Source: Fragilaria crotonensis
Taxonomy: Eukaryota > Bacillariophyta > Fragilariophyceae > Fragilariales > Fragilariaceae
Direction: 5' to 3'
Length of the DNA: 36,245 nt
Assembly (NCBI GenBank): GCA_022925895.1
Contig: JAKSYS010000639.1
Coordinates: forward strand, 1 to 36,245
This document shows, in pieces, positions 1 through 9,212 of the stretch (position 1 is its first letter; every line of letters starts with the position of its first letter). The notes under the pieces were generated by a model. That model was not told the DNA's origin and did no database searches. It saw only the letters and a program-made list of their open reading frames with translations. The position numbers were made by a program, and so were the translations under genes.

Positions 1-92
1 TAATAGTACTTCTACTGTGGTACTCGTACTCTATGATATGCATATATTGCTGCAAGGTGAAGTGATCACGACATCACGACGTATGATACAAT

Positions 93-698
93 TATCGTTG
101 TGTTTGTTTAATTGCTGTTTAAAACACCCTGTTTTAAACAGCTGTTTAAAACAACTTTTTTTTTTCAAAAAAACAATTTGTTTAATTGAAATCTAGGTTA
201 GGGTTAAGGTTTTACGGTTATGATACGGTTTTTTCATCGACAAGTCTCATTGCTCATCACATAACTATACTGTTTACAGGTTGAAACAGCATCAAAATGC
301 ATAACATCAGTTAAGTGATGCATGTGAGACAATTCAATTCATTTTGATTCAAGAATGGTGAGACGAAAGGATGTTATCAGTGGACACTTAGGGGATCCAT
401 ACCATTCAGTTGGTGGGATACCTGCATGCAACAAGGCAGAGTATTGTCAGGCATAAGTGCAATTATAAGTTCATGCTGATTAGTCCTTAGGGCTCCTTTC
501 TATCTTGGTTATCCTTGTTGTCTTGTTCTCAAGCCAATGAACCGTATTGATTGGTGGTCTACTCCGAGTACTGGACTACTTGGAGTACTGTAGTACTTAC
601 TACTGTGAACTGTTGCTGTTTTAAACAAAGTTGTTTTAAACAGTTTTAAACTGTTTAAAACAAATTCAAAATCTGAATTTGTTTAAAACACAACGATA
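93..698. mobile_element. Non-autonomous hAT-like DNA element (MITE candidate)
   Basis: The element is bounded by a perfect 13-bp terminal inverted repeat, TATCGTTGTGTTT at 93-105 and its reverse complement at 686-698. It is flanked on both sides by the 8-bp direct repeat GATACAAT (85-92 and 699-706), which reads as a target-site duplication. Just inside each end lie clusters of GTTTAAAAC/GTTTTAAAC motifs (about 113-155 and 618-688), a subterminal repeat layout of the kind transposases bind. No substantial ORF is inside, so the copy cannot encode its own transposase. An 8-bp duplication with short inverted termini is typical of hAT elements. That family assignment is an inference, since no transposase is present. 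Confidence 0.6.
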
Positions 699-706
699 GA
701 TACAAT

Positions 707-1732
707 GTACAGGTAACAGATTTTTCCTTATGACTATACCGGTATTTAGCAACGGTCATACTGTTTACTCGTGCTCAGTAGTACAAGTGCCTACCGTAGT
801 AATATATGTAGTATTCATACCTTGTATGGCTATGATACCTGGTACCAGTACCTTGTCGTGCGGTGTCAGGCTGTCACACAATTGACACCAGTACGAGTAC
901 TCTAGTCGTAGCACAGTATGCATGATGCATATATAGACATAGACACGATGGAGGCAGAATTGAAACAAGTCGTGCGTAGTACCTGGTACCTGGTACTGTA
1001 GCGTTGCACATGGTGTTGAGCGATCATCGATCATGATGGAACCGTTCCCAAAACGAACCTCGGGAACGAAATGAATGCGGATGGCAATCTGCCGATGGCA
1101 GAAGGATCGGGCGCAGTCATCCGAAAGGGAAGGGGGGGGGGGGGGGGTCAATGCCAAGTCGATAACCACACATTTACATTGCGATTTTTTCCGAAACCTA
1201 TTCATTTCTTTGGAAGTATGAATGTACAGTACTACTTTGAAAATCAAACCACACATCGTCCGGTTACATGCCCATACTTTTGGTACAACGCAGTACAAGG
1301 TAACAGGTCTCAGTTACCTTGCATAACTCACTTTGGCTTTCCTGTGAACGTCCATGATGTTCGGTGCGACGAAGTCGAGATCGTGCGATAGAGTCCATAC
1401 CTAAAAGCTCAATGAACGGGACAGCAGCTAGGAACTCCTATCAATTACGACAAGTCACTCATTTACATCACAAGATTTGACAACGAGATGTTGTGTTCGG
1501 AACTGCTTAATACACGCGTGATGTAGTGTTGCGCTACCAAGTAGACGTCGTCAAGAATTGGGACCGCCACTACCATGTCAGATACGTCAAGACTTCGTGT
1601 CCTACAAAGGTCCCCGAGGCTTGATCATCAGTCACATCTGCCGATAAGTGATTTTATTTGTTACATGAATCATGTGGGCGAGCTAAACATGCATCATCAT
1701 GTGTTACAATCATGAACCCTGCGATTTCAAAT
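707..1732. other. Gene-free spacer
   Basis: Apart from the poly-G run, this stretch holds many short GTAC-centred motifs (GGTACC, AGTACT, TACGAGTAC), mostly between 770 and 1000. Open frames here are short, start at non-ATG codons or read through the poly-G run, and none resembles a protein family I know. I see no gene. Confidence 0.5.
1132..1147 (+). repeat. Homopolymer run of 16 G
   Basis: An uninterrupted run of sixteen G follows an A-rich purine stretch on the plus strand. It lies in a spacer without a convincing gene. Runs of this length are prone to slippage and may fold as G-quadruplex. The exact length in this assembly should be treated as uncertain. Confidence 0.9.
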
Positions 1733-2578
1733 CTATGTAAATGCAGGGAGCGTAGGTTCCGCTTCATTGCCATGCGCATTTCGCGATGGGGGCGCTTGCA
1801 CATAGAATTGCTGCACACCTCCAGCTGGCACCATAGCTTCCACAATACGCTGGTCTGGCAGCAGAACGCGGATGATATCGCCTGGCAGCGAGCCTTCTGG
1901 AACCGTGACAAGAACCAACGTATTCTGTTGGTCTGATTCAGTTTGGTCTGTTCCCTCACACACCAGCTCCAAATCTTGTTCGGTATGGTGCGGTACAGAT
2001 GGATCCGCGGAAGGAACAATAACCAAGCCCGACTCTGACGAAAGAATGTCTGTGGTATCCGTCACAGCCACGGGCGGTGCAAATGTTACGAAAAAGACGC
2101 GACCCGCTCCATGACCTTCCGGGATGCGAGCCGTCACTGCGTTTCCACTGCCGTCCGGTGCCATGACCAACAGCGTGTCGCCTGGTTGGGTATTCTCGGG
2201 CACCGTAACTAGAAAGACGCAAAACGACAAATTGAGAGTCAGCATACGATTGTAGCTCACGGAGTTCTACCGCAATTCCCTCGTACATTTACTGTCGAGC
2301 AGCCAAAGCTTACCTGCAATAATGTCCTTTCGCTCGAGTTCTGACCTATCCACAGCCTGCAATGCGTTTCCTCCAGTCTTGATAAGGACTGTACTCGAGT
2401 CCAGGGACGATTGATCTCCTGACATTGGTGTTCTAGAAAAGCCTGGATAATCATCTCTCTGAGTTTCCTTTTTCACCTCCTGTGGAAGCAGTGGTTTCGT
2501 ATAATCCTCATCCAGGCATGATGGGTTGTATTTGTTGGCAGGCGTCGAATCAAAGCAGAAGTAGGATGACATCGACAT
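1733..2578 (-). CDS. Small protein with two VPEG-type tandem repeats
   Basis: Two exons on the minus strand, 2578-2314 and 2208-1733, join across a 105-nt intron (2209-2313; GTAAGC at the donor, TTTCTAG at the acceptor) to give 246 residues. The first 88 residues are polar and without a recognised domain. From residue 89 there are two copies of a roughly 43-residue motif of the form V-T-V-P-E-(G/N)-x2-P-G-D ... P-D ... (I/V)-P-x-G ... F-x-V-x-x-P, about 50 residues apart. Repeats with this VP.G..PG pattern occur in proteins of diatoms, oomycetes and other algae, and I know of no assigned function. The start is the first ATG of the first exon. The next gene starts 342 bp away on the opposite strand, so the two may share a divergent promoter. 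No signal peptide or membrane segment is evident. Confidence 0.75.
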
Positions 2579-2920
2579 GTTGGAATCTAATCTGTTTCAT
2601 TGACCACAGGCGCGAGGCGAATATAATTCGACATCGGGCAGAGTCGTCTGCTTGTAGAATGAGTACCAGGTTCTACTTGAATCCAACGAATCGTGGAAAT
2701 ACCATGTGTGCGAGAGAAGACAACTGTTTCGACTTGTGCGACAAGATGTACAGTCCTACAGTAAACACAGTGCTACAGTACTTCTGTTTCTCCTGGTTAT
2801 CTCTGTCTCATGTCCTCAAACAACAACAGCTATCGCCATTGTCATTGTGGTAAATACAGCAGGTGAACAGTTGCATTGAATCTTGACTACCGATAGTCTA
2901 GTTCTAGAACTACGACATCT
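2579..2920. promoter_or_regulatory. Divergent intergenic spacer (putative shared promoter)
   Basis: These 342 bases separate the starts of two divergently transcribed genes, so both promoters should lie here. I see no TATA box or other motif that I can name with confidence. A plus-strand open frame crosses part of it but resembles nothing and overlaps the first exon of the minus-strand gene. Confidence 0.35.
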
Positions 2921-3724
2921 ATGGCATTGCAACGTCCGATTGTTGTATTAGCTGGGTGGTTGGGATGTCAACCTCGTCACTTGGGACAGTATGAACGCAT
3001 GTACAAGACTCTAGGACTCGACGTTGTCACTTGCATTGCAACACCTCGCATGGTAGTTTCAGCCAGTCGATCATCACCCCCTTTTCTATCTGAAGAGGCA
3101 TCTCCACCAAATTCAATTCAGGCAATATCTTGGAAACTCTTTCGAGACGTGGAAGGAAGGGATATCTGGTTCTTTCACGCTTTCTCAAATGGTGGTTGCT
3201 TTGTGTGGGAACAGTTGCGAAGAATATTATCGGAACAACAGCAACACGACAACAACAAAGGCGATACTAAGAATAAGCGGGCAATTTCGGAACCAGCGGG
3301 TTTGATATTTGATTCCTCGCCGGCTAGTTATCAAGGAACAGATAACCTAAACCAGGCCCTTGCCTACTGTACATGGAAGGACCAAGCTGTGGTTAGGATC
3401 GAATCAATCTGGGGTGGCGCTTCCATGAAACGAACGTCGCAAGAACGAGCTCGCACGTATTGGGACGGTCTGGTTCACGATGAATTCGACACTCGACAAC
3501 TCTACCTATGCAGTCATGACGATGAACTCACTAGCTTCGAGGATGTGAAAAAATTGGTGCTCTATAGGCAAGGCATATTCGGCCAAGATCGAGTGTTACT
3601 GAAGGAATGGCAATCATCTCCCCATTGTGGACATATCCTAAAACACCCTGACGAGTATCGAGAGGCAGTTGCGTCCTTTGTAGCTTCTTGTTCGAGAGAT
3701 TACAAAGTACCCTCAAGACTTTGA
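2921..3724 (+). CDS. DUF829/TMEM53-family alpha/beta hydrolase-like protein
   Basis: An intronless 267-residue protein starting at an ATG. It begins with a beta strand and Gly-Trp-Leu-Gly (residues 6-15), as in the DUF829 (PaxU/TMEM53) family. The nucleophile elbow HAFSNGG (86-92) puts the candidate Ser at residue 89. FDSSP (130-134) follows, then SHDDELTSFEDV (198-209), which supplies the acidic residues, and SPHCGHILKHPDEY (233-246), which supplies the catalytic His, probably 238. All pieces of an alpha/beta-hydrolase triad are therefore present, and the length fits the family. A Gln/Asn/Lys-rich insert (about 105-123) is likely a disordered loop. Members are known from animals, plants and fungi, and the substrate is unknown. 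No signal peptide is evident. Confidence 0.85.
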   Translation: MALQRPIVVLAGWLGCQPRHLGQYERMYKTLGLDVVTCIATPRMVVSASRSSPPFLSEEASPPNSIQAISWKLFRDVEGRDIWFFHAFSNGGCFVWEQLRRILSEQQQHDNNKGDTKNKRAISEPAGLIFDSSPASYQGTDNLNQALAYCTWKDQAVVRIESIWGGASMKRTSQERARTYWDGLVHDEFDTRQLYLCSHDDELTSFEDVKKLVLYRQGIFGQDRVLLKEWQSSPHCGHILKHPDEYREAVASFVASCSRDYKVPSRL

Positions 3725-3813
3725 ACCGATGAATGGTTCCTTTACGGAGCCAGAGGAACCGATCATGTCTCAGCATTAGGATCATGCAGTGGTCGGTAGG
3801 TCGTACGTTCAAG

Positions 3814-4610
3814 TCATCTAGAGCCATCGACTTCTCCCTGCAACGACTCCAATACTCGTCCAAGCACTGATTCAAGATTCTTTGAACTTTGAACAACGGG
3901 CGATTGGTTCAGTGACGAGCCTTGTGGGAACAGAACTTCTTGTAACGTCAGTGAAACACCGCGTTGTTGTTTTTGGCGTTCTTGGTGGAGGTAGGATAGA
4001 GCGAAGGCGCGAACAGCAATGTTGGTGCAGCCATGCGACTTGCATTCTTCTTGAAAATGCAGCCAGTCAGCCTTGCCGCCTACAGCAGGGGTTGTTGAAA
4101 TCTGGCTATAGTTATCGATTGCCATGTTAGCTGGAGATTGGTGGCAATGCGATGGTTGCATTTTGAAACTTGTGAGTAACTTTCCCTAGGAACCTCTTGC
4201 CAATGGTTTGTGTCGTGTGTTCCTACGTGATTAGTAGGAACAGCCTGTGCATGGTTGCTAGCATTTTTGGTCGTGGACACATTGCCTGGGCATTGGGCAT
4301 CGATGAAACATGGTCTGAGTTTCTGTGACAGCCGTTTCGCCGGTGCACGAAAGTTGCGTATGGTACGGGAATGAACAATCAGAATCCACGACAACGTCTG
4401 GCTGTCGTATGAAGGAGCATGACTATCGCCGTTGATGAGAACTCCAAAACCCTACGTGTGACGCTGAAAGCGTGTCACTGAATCTAACCGACCCTCCATA
4501 TCATAATAACCACAAACAAGACTGCCAATCCACCACTCCTAAACTGCCAGCAGCTCATCAAAGAATTTCGTCACCTTCTCGAACAATTCTGAAAGCTTCG
4601 TTCTGTCCAT
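3814..4610 (-). CDS. Tentative unknown protein, two exons with one frame break
   Basis: This is a reconstruction, not a simple ORF. A short first exon could start at the ATG at 4610 and encode MDRTKLSELFEKVTKFFDEL up to about 4545. A second stretch (4451 to about 4162) is open in one frame and includes a basic segment rich in Arg and Lys. The last stretch (4161-3814) is open in a neighbouring frame for 115 residues, including ADWLHFQEEC and LTLQEVLFPQG, and ends with a normal stop. One extra A in the AAAA run near 4161 would join the last two parts. The proposed intron (4452-4544) has a TAG acceptor but a weak GTTTAG donor. I recognise no family. The coding-like composition is the main support. 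It lies convergent to the hydrolase at 2921 and divergent from the phosphatase at 4726. Confidence 0.35.
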
Positions 4611-4725
4611 CGCTAGAGTAGCCCTTCATGTGCAACTGCCTCCTGTAGCTCTTTTCTTCTCCCACTTTTCTGAAAGAGAATATAGAGTCCCGGGCGTTGT
4701 TGAAAGACTATTTGAAGAAGATCAA

Positions 4726-6055
4726 ATGAAATCAGCTGTAATCACACTTGTAGCACTATCTCTTCACTCACTTTCCAGTCCAACGACTGCATTTCAAAAC
4801 GGCCTGCCGCCCATGTCAAGTCGTCGTGCGATCACCACATCATCGGCCAAACGTGCGATTCATCGCAGCGAAAACAGAAGTGCCAATCGCTTCGCCCCGC
4901 TCCAAGCATCCGGCGAGCGCAAGAATGAAACGCCGCAGCCCGATGGCCAATCGGTAGACAGCAACAACAATACGCGAAAACGACGCACCAACTCGGCGGA
5001 ATCCGCCAGTGATTTTAACGAGAAGAACAAAAACTTTCGCATCTATTGTGACCTCGACGGCGTTCTGTGCGACTTTGATGCCGGCGTCCGAACTCTGTCA
5101 CGAGGAGTGGCCGCCGACCATTTGCCCACGGGATACATGTGGAGTTTGATTGCCAAGGCCGACCGGTTTTATGAACGACTGCCATGGACGCGGGACGGCC
5201 AGGCCCTGTGGGAGCAATTACGACCCCTCCAACCCAACATTTTGACCGGTGTCAGTCGGGGCAAGACATGTCCCGACGAAAAGGCAACCTGGTGTCGACG
5301 CGAACTGGGAGTAGAAACCAATCATGTATGCAAAGCTGCCCGATTCAATAGACACGATGTTGTCAAAGGCCAGTACAAGGAGGGTCTGGTCAACATCATA
5401 ACATGCTGGAGTAGCAACAAACACCATGAATCGGGACATCGTGCGTAAGTGCCCGGTTTGAAATAAGTTGCCGTGGTGCACCGCATATGCTCACTGCGTT
5501 TTAATTTTCTTCGGGCAAGTGTGTTGATTGATGACCGCGAGGTATTGGCTGCGGACTGGGTTTCCAAAGGAGGCATCTTTGTTCATCACACGAGCACTGA
5601 AACCACACTGCAACAACTACGTGCGCATGGTATACTGGACGACCACACGGAACTGGACTCGCTCGTTGCTCAACCCACAAAGAAACGTACGTTTTCTTCT
5701 GTGGCAAAGTAAGGTTGAGGCACGTTTGTGCAGTGAGTCAACGTTATGAGGTGCACCATGTACTTCATTGTGTGAGGGCCTCCTGCCGTGAATATCTCTT
5801 CGATCGGAAACTCTGTTGCGCACAATTCACCTTTTAATTATTTTAGATAGACACCTGGATATGTTGTGTTTGACTTGTGTGCGAGATCTCATGGGAGCAT
5901 TGCCACCGCGCTACGAAGTTATTCCTACAGGTGGAGTCGGCCTTCACGACTCTGTCTCGATGCAGTACGGAAGGGGTCTCAAAACCGCTTCCAGTACGTT
6001 GGAGAATTCCTCCTATCAGTCATTCGTCATGACAGAAAAATTCTGGGACTGCTAG
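4726..6055 (+). CDS. HAD-superfamily 5'-nucleotidase-like phosphatase, plastid-targeted
   Basis: Exon 1 is 4726-5444, a 75-nt intron follows (GTAAGT..CAAG), and exon 2 starts at 5520. Residues 1-22 form a signal peptide followed by TAF-Q (F23) and a Ser/Arg-rich stretch, a bipartite plastid presequence of diatom type. HAD motif I is DLDGVLCDFD (109-118; nucleophile D109 and D111). Motif II is the Thr in ILTGVSRG (172-179), K186 is a candidate for motif III, and motif IV is LIDDRE (242-247), which is completed only across the splice. The motif I form and the overall order fit deoxyribonucleotidase-like (NT5C) HAD proteins, and the substrate is unproven. Exon 2 could stop at 5712 (303 residues). 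A GTAAGG donor at 5709 and an acceptor at 5849-5850 instead add an in-frame third exon, 5851-6055 (370 residues), which I slightly prefer. I chose the ATG at 4726 because the longer frame begins at GTG and would hide the signal peptide. Confidence 0.8.
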
Positions 6056-6117
6056 CTTAGAAACAACGTTTTCCCTCTCCATTGACAGGTTCAATGATGA
6101 GATGGGAGTACTAGGCG

Positions 6118-6648
6118 TTAGGCCTGCTTAGGTTCGAGTCTCAGGAATGATTCGCGACGTAGCATGCAATATGTAGAACCATTCGTGACTACGGCTTCGC
6201 CTTTTTTGTTCAAACTTGAAGGCGCTCCCGATGATTTCTTGCGCTTCTTTGTCCGCGACGTTTTGTCGTGGTCGGATCGTCCCTTCAGTAGCTCTTGATA
6301 TCTCTGCAATAGCTCCTCATCCGACACATGTTTCTCCTTCCGTCCCTCACTGTCTTCACCAACAATGTATCGCCTACAGTCTTGCCAGTTATTGTTTACC
6401 TTTGGTTTGAAACCACCAAAGGAGCGTCTTCCTATCAGTTCCGATTGAATCCCATACATATCCGAACTGGTCGTTTCCAACGCCGCAGTAGTATTACTGC
6501 CTTTCTCATCCACAGCACCTTGCATGGTCACATCTTGTCGTTCCGTCTCCAATCGCCTCGGCGTTGCAGGCGATTGTTGCTGATTGCGTTTCTGCATGAA
6601 TCGCATCCCCAAGGTGGCCCCCGACAAACCCTTTTTTCGCAGACCCAT
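6118..6648 (-). CDS. MPP6/MPHOSPH6-like nuclear exosome cofactor
   Basis: A single exon encodes 176 residues from an ATG at 6648. The N-terminus MGLRKKGLSGATLGMRFMQK matches the conserved start of MPP6 proteins (Leu-Ser...Leu-x-Met-(K/R)-Phe-Met-Gln-(K/R)). RRSFGGFKPKV (74-84) matches the family's second signature, SFxGFNPxV. The C-terminal part is basic (SRTKKRKKSSG, about 140-150), as expected for a nuclear RNA-binding protein. In yeast and human, MPP6 tethers the Mtr4 helicase to the nuclear exosome for 3' processing of pre-rRNA and decay of nuclear RNA. The middle part is poorly conserved. An in-frame TGA lies upstream of the chosen start, so an earlier start in this frame is excluded. 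Confidence 0.8.
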   Translation of the reverse strand: MGLRKKGLSGATLGMRFMQKRNQQQSPATPRRLETERQDVTMQGAVDEKGSNTTAALETTSSDMYGIQSELIGRRSFGGFKPKVNNNWQDCRRYIVGEDSEGRKEKHVSDEELLQRYQELLKGRSDHDKTSRTKKRKKSSGAPSSLNKKGEAVVTNGSTYCMLRRESFLRLEPKQA

Positions 6649-7847
6649 TGGAAGGCGCTTTAGAAGATGGCGTCAACGAATCAGTGCCTATACTTGATGG
6701 CTTGGCAGTTCCTGGTTTCCACATTTTGTTGTGTTGAACGGTTTCGTAATGTGCACTTCGTCGAATCCTCTCTCTCTGCTATTCCAACGAGAATGTGACC
6801 CTGAGATCCGTCCCGCAGAAGTCGAGAACTAGTACGTAGAATCTGGTGATTCAAGTTTAGTCTACTGTATCAATGATGGAGCTTGTCGACAAAGGAGGAG
6901 AATGATTTCGCAGCAGTGCTACCGTGATTGCTGAATCCAAAAGTTGCTTTTTTACAAACAAACAGCGACTCTTTCAAAATTGGTTGGTCGGGCAACGTTG
7001 TGATACCTGGTATCGGTACTACTACTAGTAGTATGATACAAGTACTCTACTCTAGTTGTTTGTACATACATAAATGACGAGACAGGCGGTGTGTGCTCCT
7101 CCACGATGTACAGTACTACGGTACAAGTAAGTCATTCTACGATTATGAAACAGTGGGAGTCTACACAATAGTTAGTAGCGGTTCAAAGCTCAACGGTATC
7201 AGCTACTGTATAGAATTTAGTGAAGTATTCTCTACACGGTACGGTACAAGTCCACGGAGCACGAGTATTCACTTCCAGTTGCAAGTGCTTGTAGCCTCAA
7301 ATAGTGATGAGTGATGAGTAAGCTGCCGCATGGGGTTTGAGAACATTTCTTTCATGCAGATGCTGAAGTAAGTTGCTGTGCCAATGAAGTCCTACTGCAA
7401 GGTGAGCTGCCACACGTGGTTTGAGGACATTTCTTTCACGCCGATGCTGAAGTAAGTTGCTGTGCCATTTATGTCCTGCTGCTTGGTGTGGCAATTCTCC
7501 CCTAAACTGCATAGCAGGATACCAACCTGGTTCCAAATTGGTACTGTTTCGTTCTTACCCATTCGCAACCAGATTGGTGTTTCAAATTTGGATTGCCCCG
7601 GCTCGCAGTAGATTAAGCTATACCAGCAAAAACAAGATAAGAACAACTAAAAAAAGAGTAAGGCTGTTCCTCAACCCGACGCACTCAATCGAAACATTCC
7701 TTTGGCTTCAATAATTCAGCTTGCATCTTTCTATAGATCTAGGGAGGAGCTACAAGTTATCATCATTTTCCACGGCCGAACTCCGGCTCCAAACAGAATG
7801 ATGCGGTGGTCAGGTAGCTTTCCTAGTCCTTCCGGAAAATGACGCTG
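6649..7847. other. Gene-free spacer
   Basis: This spacer of about 1.2 kb contains palindromes (GATACCTGGTATC at 7002-7014; ACTACTAGTAGT near 7021-7032), more GTAC motifs, and an 84-bp tandem duplication described separately. The short open frames do not resemble known proteins. The promoter of the MPP6-like gene should lie in its left part. Confidence 0.45.
7321..7488. repeat. Two-copy tandem repeat, 84-bp period
   Basis: The segment beginning AGCTGCC at 7321 is repeated from 7405 with a period of exactly 84 bases. The copies share long blocks such as GATGCTGAAGTAAGTTGCTG and ACATTTCTTTCA, with scattered substitutions. The copies have clearly diverged, so the duplication is not very recent. 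It lies in non-coding DNA and no function is apparent. Confidence 0.85.
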
Positions 7848-8639
7848 TTAGCTTGCAAGAGGTAACCCGAGAGAGGTACCGTAAAGCTCTTCTGTCTTCC
7901 GCATATCCACTTTTAAAGACGTCCAGCTCTCAATGTCTTTAATCCACTGTGCTTTGGTCTTCATGGACGGACCGACATGTCCCTCTCCAGCCTGCCCGGG
8001 ATGAGCCGCCGAGAAAAGGAGCCATTTCGATGTGGCTTGCGCAAGTGCTTGTATGAGGTGTTGATGAAAGTCTACTGGAATGTGTTCGGCAGCTTCGATG
8101 GTCATGACCAAATCAAACTTTTTCGACGGAAGCTGAGATAAGGGCGTGTTGATCCAATCCGTGCTGTCTTGTACCATCCCGGCAAATAAACAGCTTCCCA
8201 GAGGAACCGGTTCTACGGTGACCAACGTACTTACACCGTTGTTGCGAAAGCCAGTCAGATAAACTCCCACACCCCCCCCTCCAAAGTCCATAACAGATTT
8301 AACATCCGGAAAGATGCCTGGTAATCCTTTGACCGCCCGGTAATCCTGGGGAGCATTGTTGATCATTGGCGTTCGTTCCACATAGGTGCATCCTAATCCA
8401 TTCCTATAGGTCCAGGCACCACCATCCTTGTCGGCGCAGTGTCCATTCACCAATTTCGAGCAATTCTTTGGATCATACGCAGGAGCAGAAGGTGTGAAAA
8501 TCCATGATTTGCTTTCAATTGATACTTGCAGCGAAGAACGGAGAAACAATAAGATCAACACTAATATCAAGAAGAGGAACGGAGCTGCCTGTGCAGTCGT
8601 TGTTGATTTCGATTGTCGGCCTTTCATCATGAACTGCAT
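7848..8639 (-). CDS. Membrane-anchored class I SAM-dependent methyltransferase-like protein
   Basis: I place the start at the ATG at 8639 (263 residues). The frame is open further upstream, but there it is only a translated CATGTG-type repeat. Residues 21-34 are a hydrophobic stretch (FLFLILVLILLFLR) preceded by basic residues, a type II signal anchor, so the catalytic part would face the Golgi or ER lumen. Methyltransferase motif I is VMDFGGGGVGVYL (116-128). An acidic residue for the SAM ribose follows in VTVEPVP, and the block DLVMTIEAAEHIP corresponds to the EhxEHV-like motif of this fold. The Asp in motif I and the Gly-rich loop are intact. The region FSAAHPGQAGEGHV resembles lumenal methyltransferase-like proteins that are common in diatoms. 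The substrate is unknown. Glycan methylation is only a guess. Confidence 0.7.
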   Translation of the reverse strand: MQFMMKGRQSKSTTTAQAAPFLFLILVLILLFLRSSLQVSIESKSWIFTPSAPAYDPKNCSKLVNGHCADKDGGAWTYRNGLGCTYVERTPMINNAPQDYRAVKGLPGIFPDVKSVMDFGGGGVGVYLTGFRNNGVSTLVTVEPVPLGSCLFAGMVQDSTDWINTPLSQLPSKKFDLVMTIEAAEHIPVDFHQHLIQALAQATSKWLLFSAAHPGQAGEGHVGPSMKTKAQWIKDIESWTSLKVDMRKTEELYGTSLGLPLAS

Positions 8640-8690
8640 GTGAGCATGTGGCATACGACTCAGGGCATGTGGCATGTGCATGTGTGATCG
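8637..8690. repeat. Imperfect GCATGTG microsatellite
   Basis: Repeated GCATGTG/GGCATGTG units sit directly upstream of the proposed start of the methyltransferase gene. Translated, they give the His/Met/Pro-rich sequence seen when the open frame is extended, so I exclude them from the protein. Confidence 0.7.
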
Positions 8691-9212
8691 AGGGAAAACA
8701 GTGATGAAACTACAGTACATGTACCATGCACACCCAACGCCTGATACTGTACCGTATCTCACGTCTTGGTTGCGAAATCATGAACCTCGGAACTTGCATG
8801 CATACACCGAATACGTGGGTCTGGCGCTTGCACATATGGCTCGTACATGTACTGACATCGTACTTCTCTACAGGAATGACAAATCCATTTTTCTCGGACA
8901 TTTTTCATTTCTCTCACAAGTTCATGTTCTCAACGCATATATGATGTACTCTAAGTACTTGGTACCAGTACTGAATGTATGTAAAGGAACTTGTTGTGGA
9001 GTACTCGTACCTTGTAAAAAAGAGGTGCTCGAAGTTCTGTATGCATACCCATACAACGCTACTTACATTATAGATATAAATTTGTATATATATATATGTG
9101 TGTACCATCTGGTTGCTCACATGTCTTCAGACGGTCATATGAAGGATGTGAACCTTGCAATCTTATCCTTGGAAAGCTGAATCTACTTGGGAGAATCACT
9201 CGACGAAGATTT
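8691..9212. other. Gene-free spacer with a TA/TG microsatellite
   Basis: A (TA)n(TG)n microsatellite lies at about 9085-9103, and GTAC-rich palindromic motifs are found at 8940-9015. A 168-codon open frame on the plus strand crosses the microsatellite but has low-complexity composition and no recognisable family. I do not call it a gene. Confidence 0.45.

Noticed and set aside
181-215. Telomere-like GGTTAGGGTTAAGG near the left edge
   Set aside because: Only about two imperfect units are present and they lie inside the candidate hAT-like element, so it is not a telomere.
1071-1391. 106-codon plus-strand frame through the poly-G run
   Set aside because: Its glycine stretch is only the G homopolymer, the rest resembles no protein, and it overlaps an equally long frame on the other strand.
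6506-6724. Upstream ATG and exon for the MPP6-like gene
   Set aside because: It lies in another frame, the gene's own frame has a TGA upstream, and the start at 6648 matches the family N-terminus.
8640-8762. N-terminal extension of the methyltransferase at 7848
   Set aside because: The extra residues are a translated GCATGTG repeat; the ATG at 8639 gives a normal signal anchor.
8674-9180. 168-codon plus-strand frame between two minus-strand genes
   Set aside because: It crosses a TA/TG microsatellite and GTAC repeats, has low-complexity Tyr/Met/Ile-rich sequence and shows no family motif.
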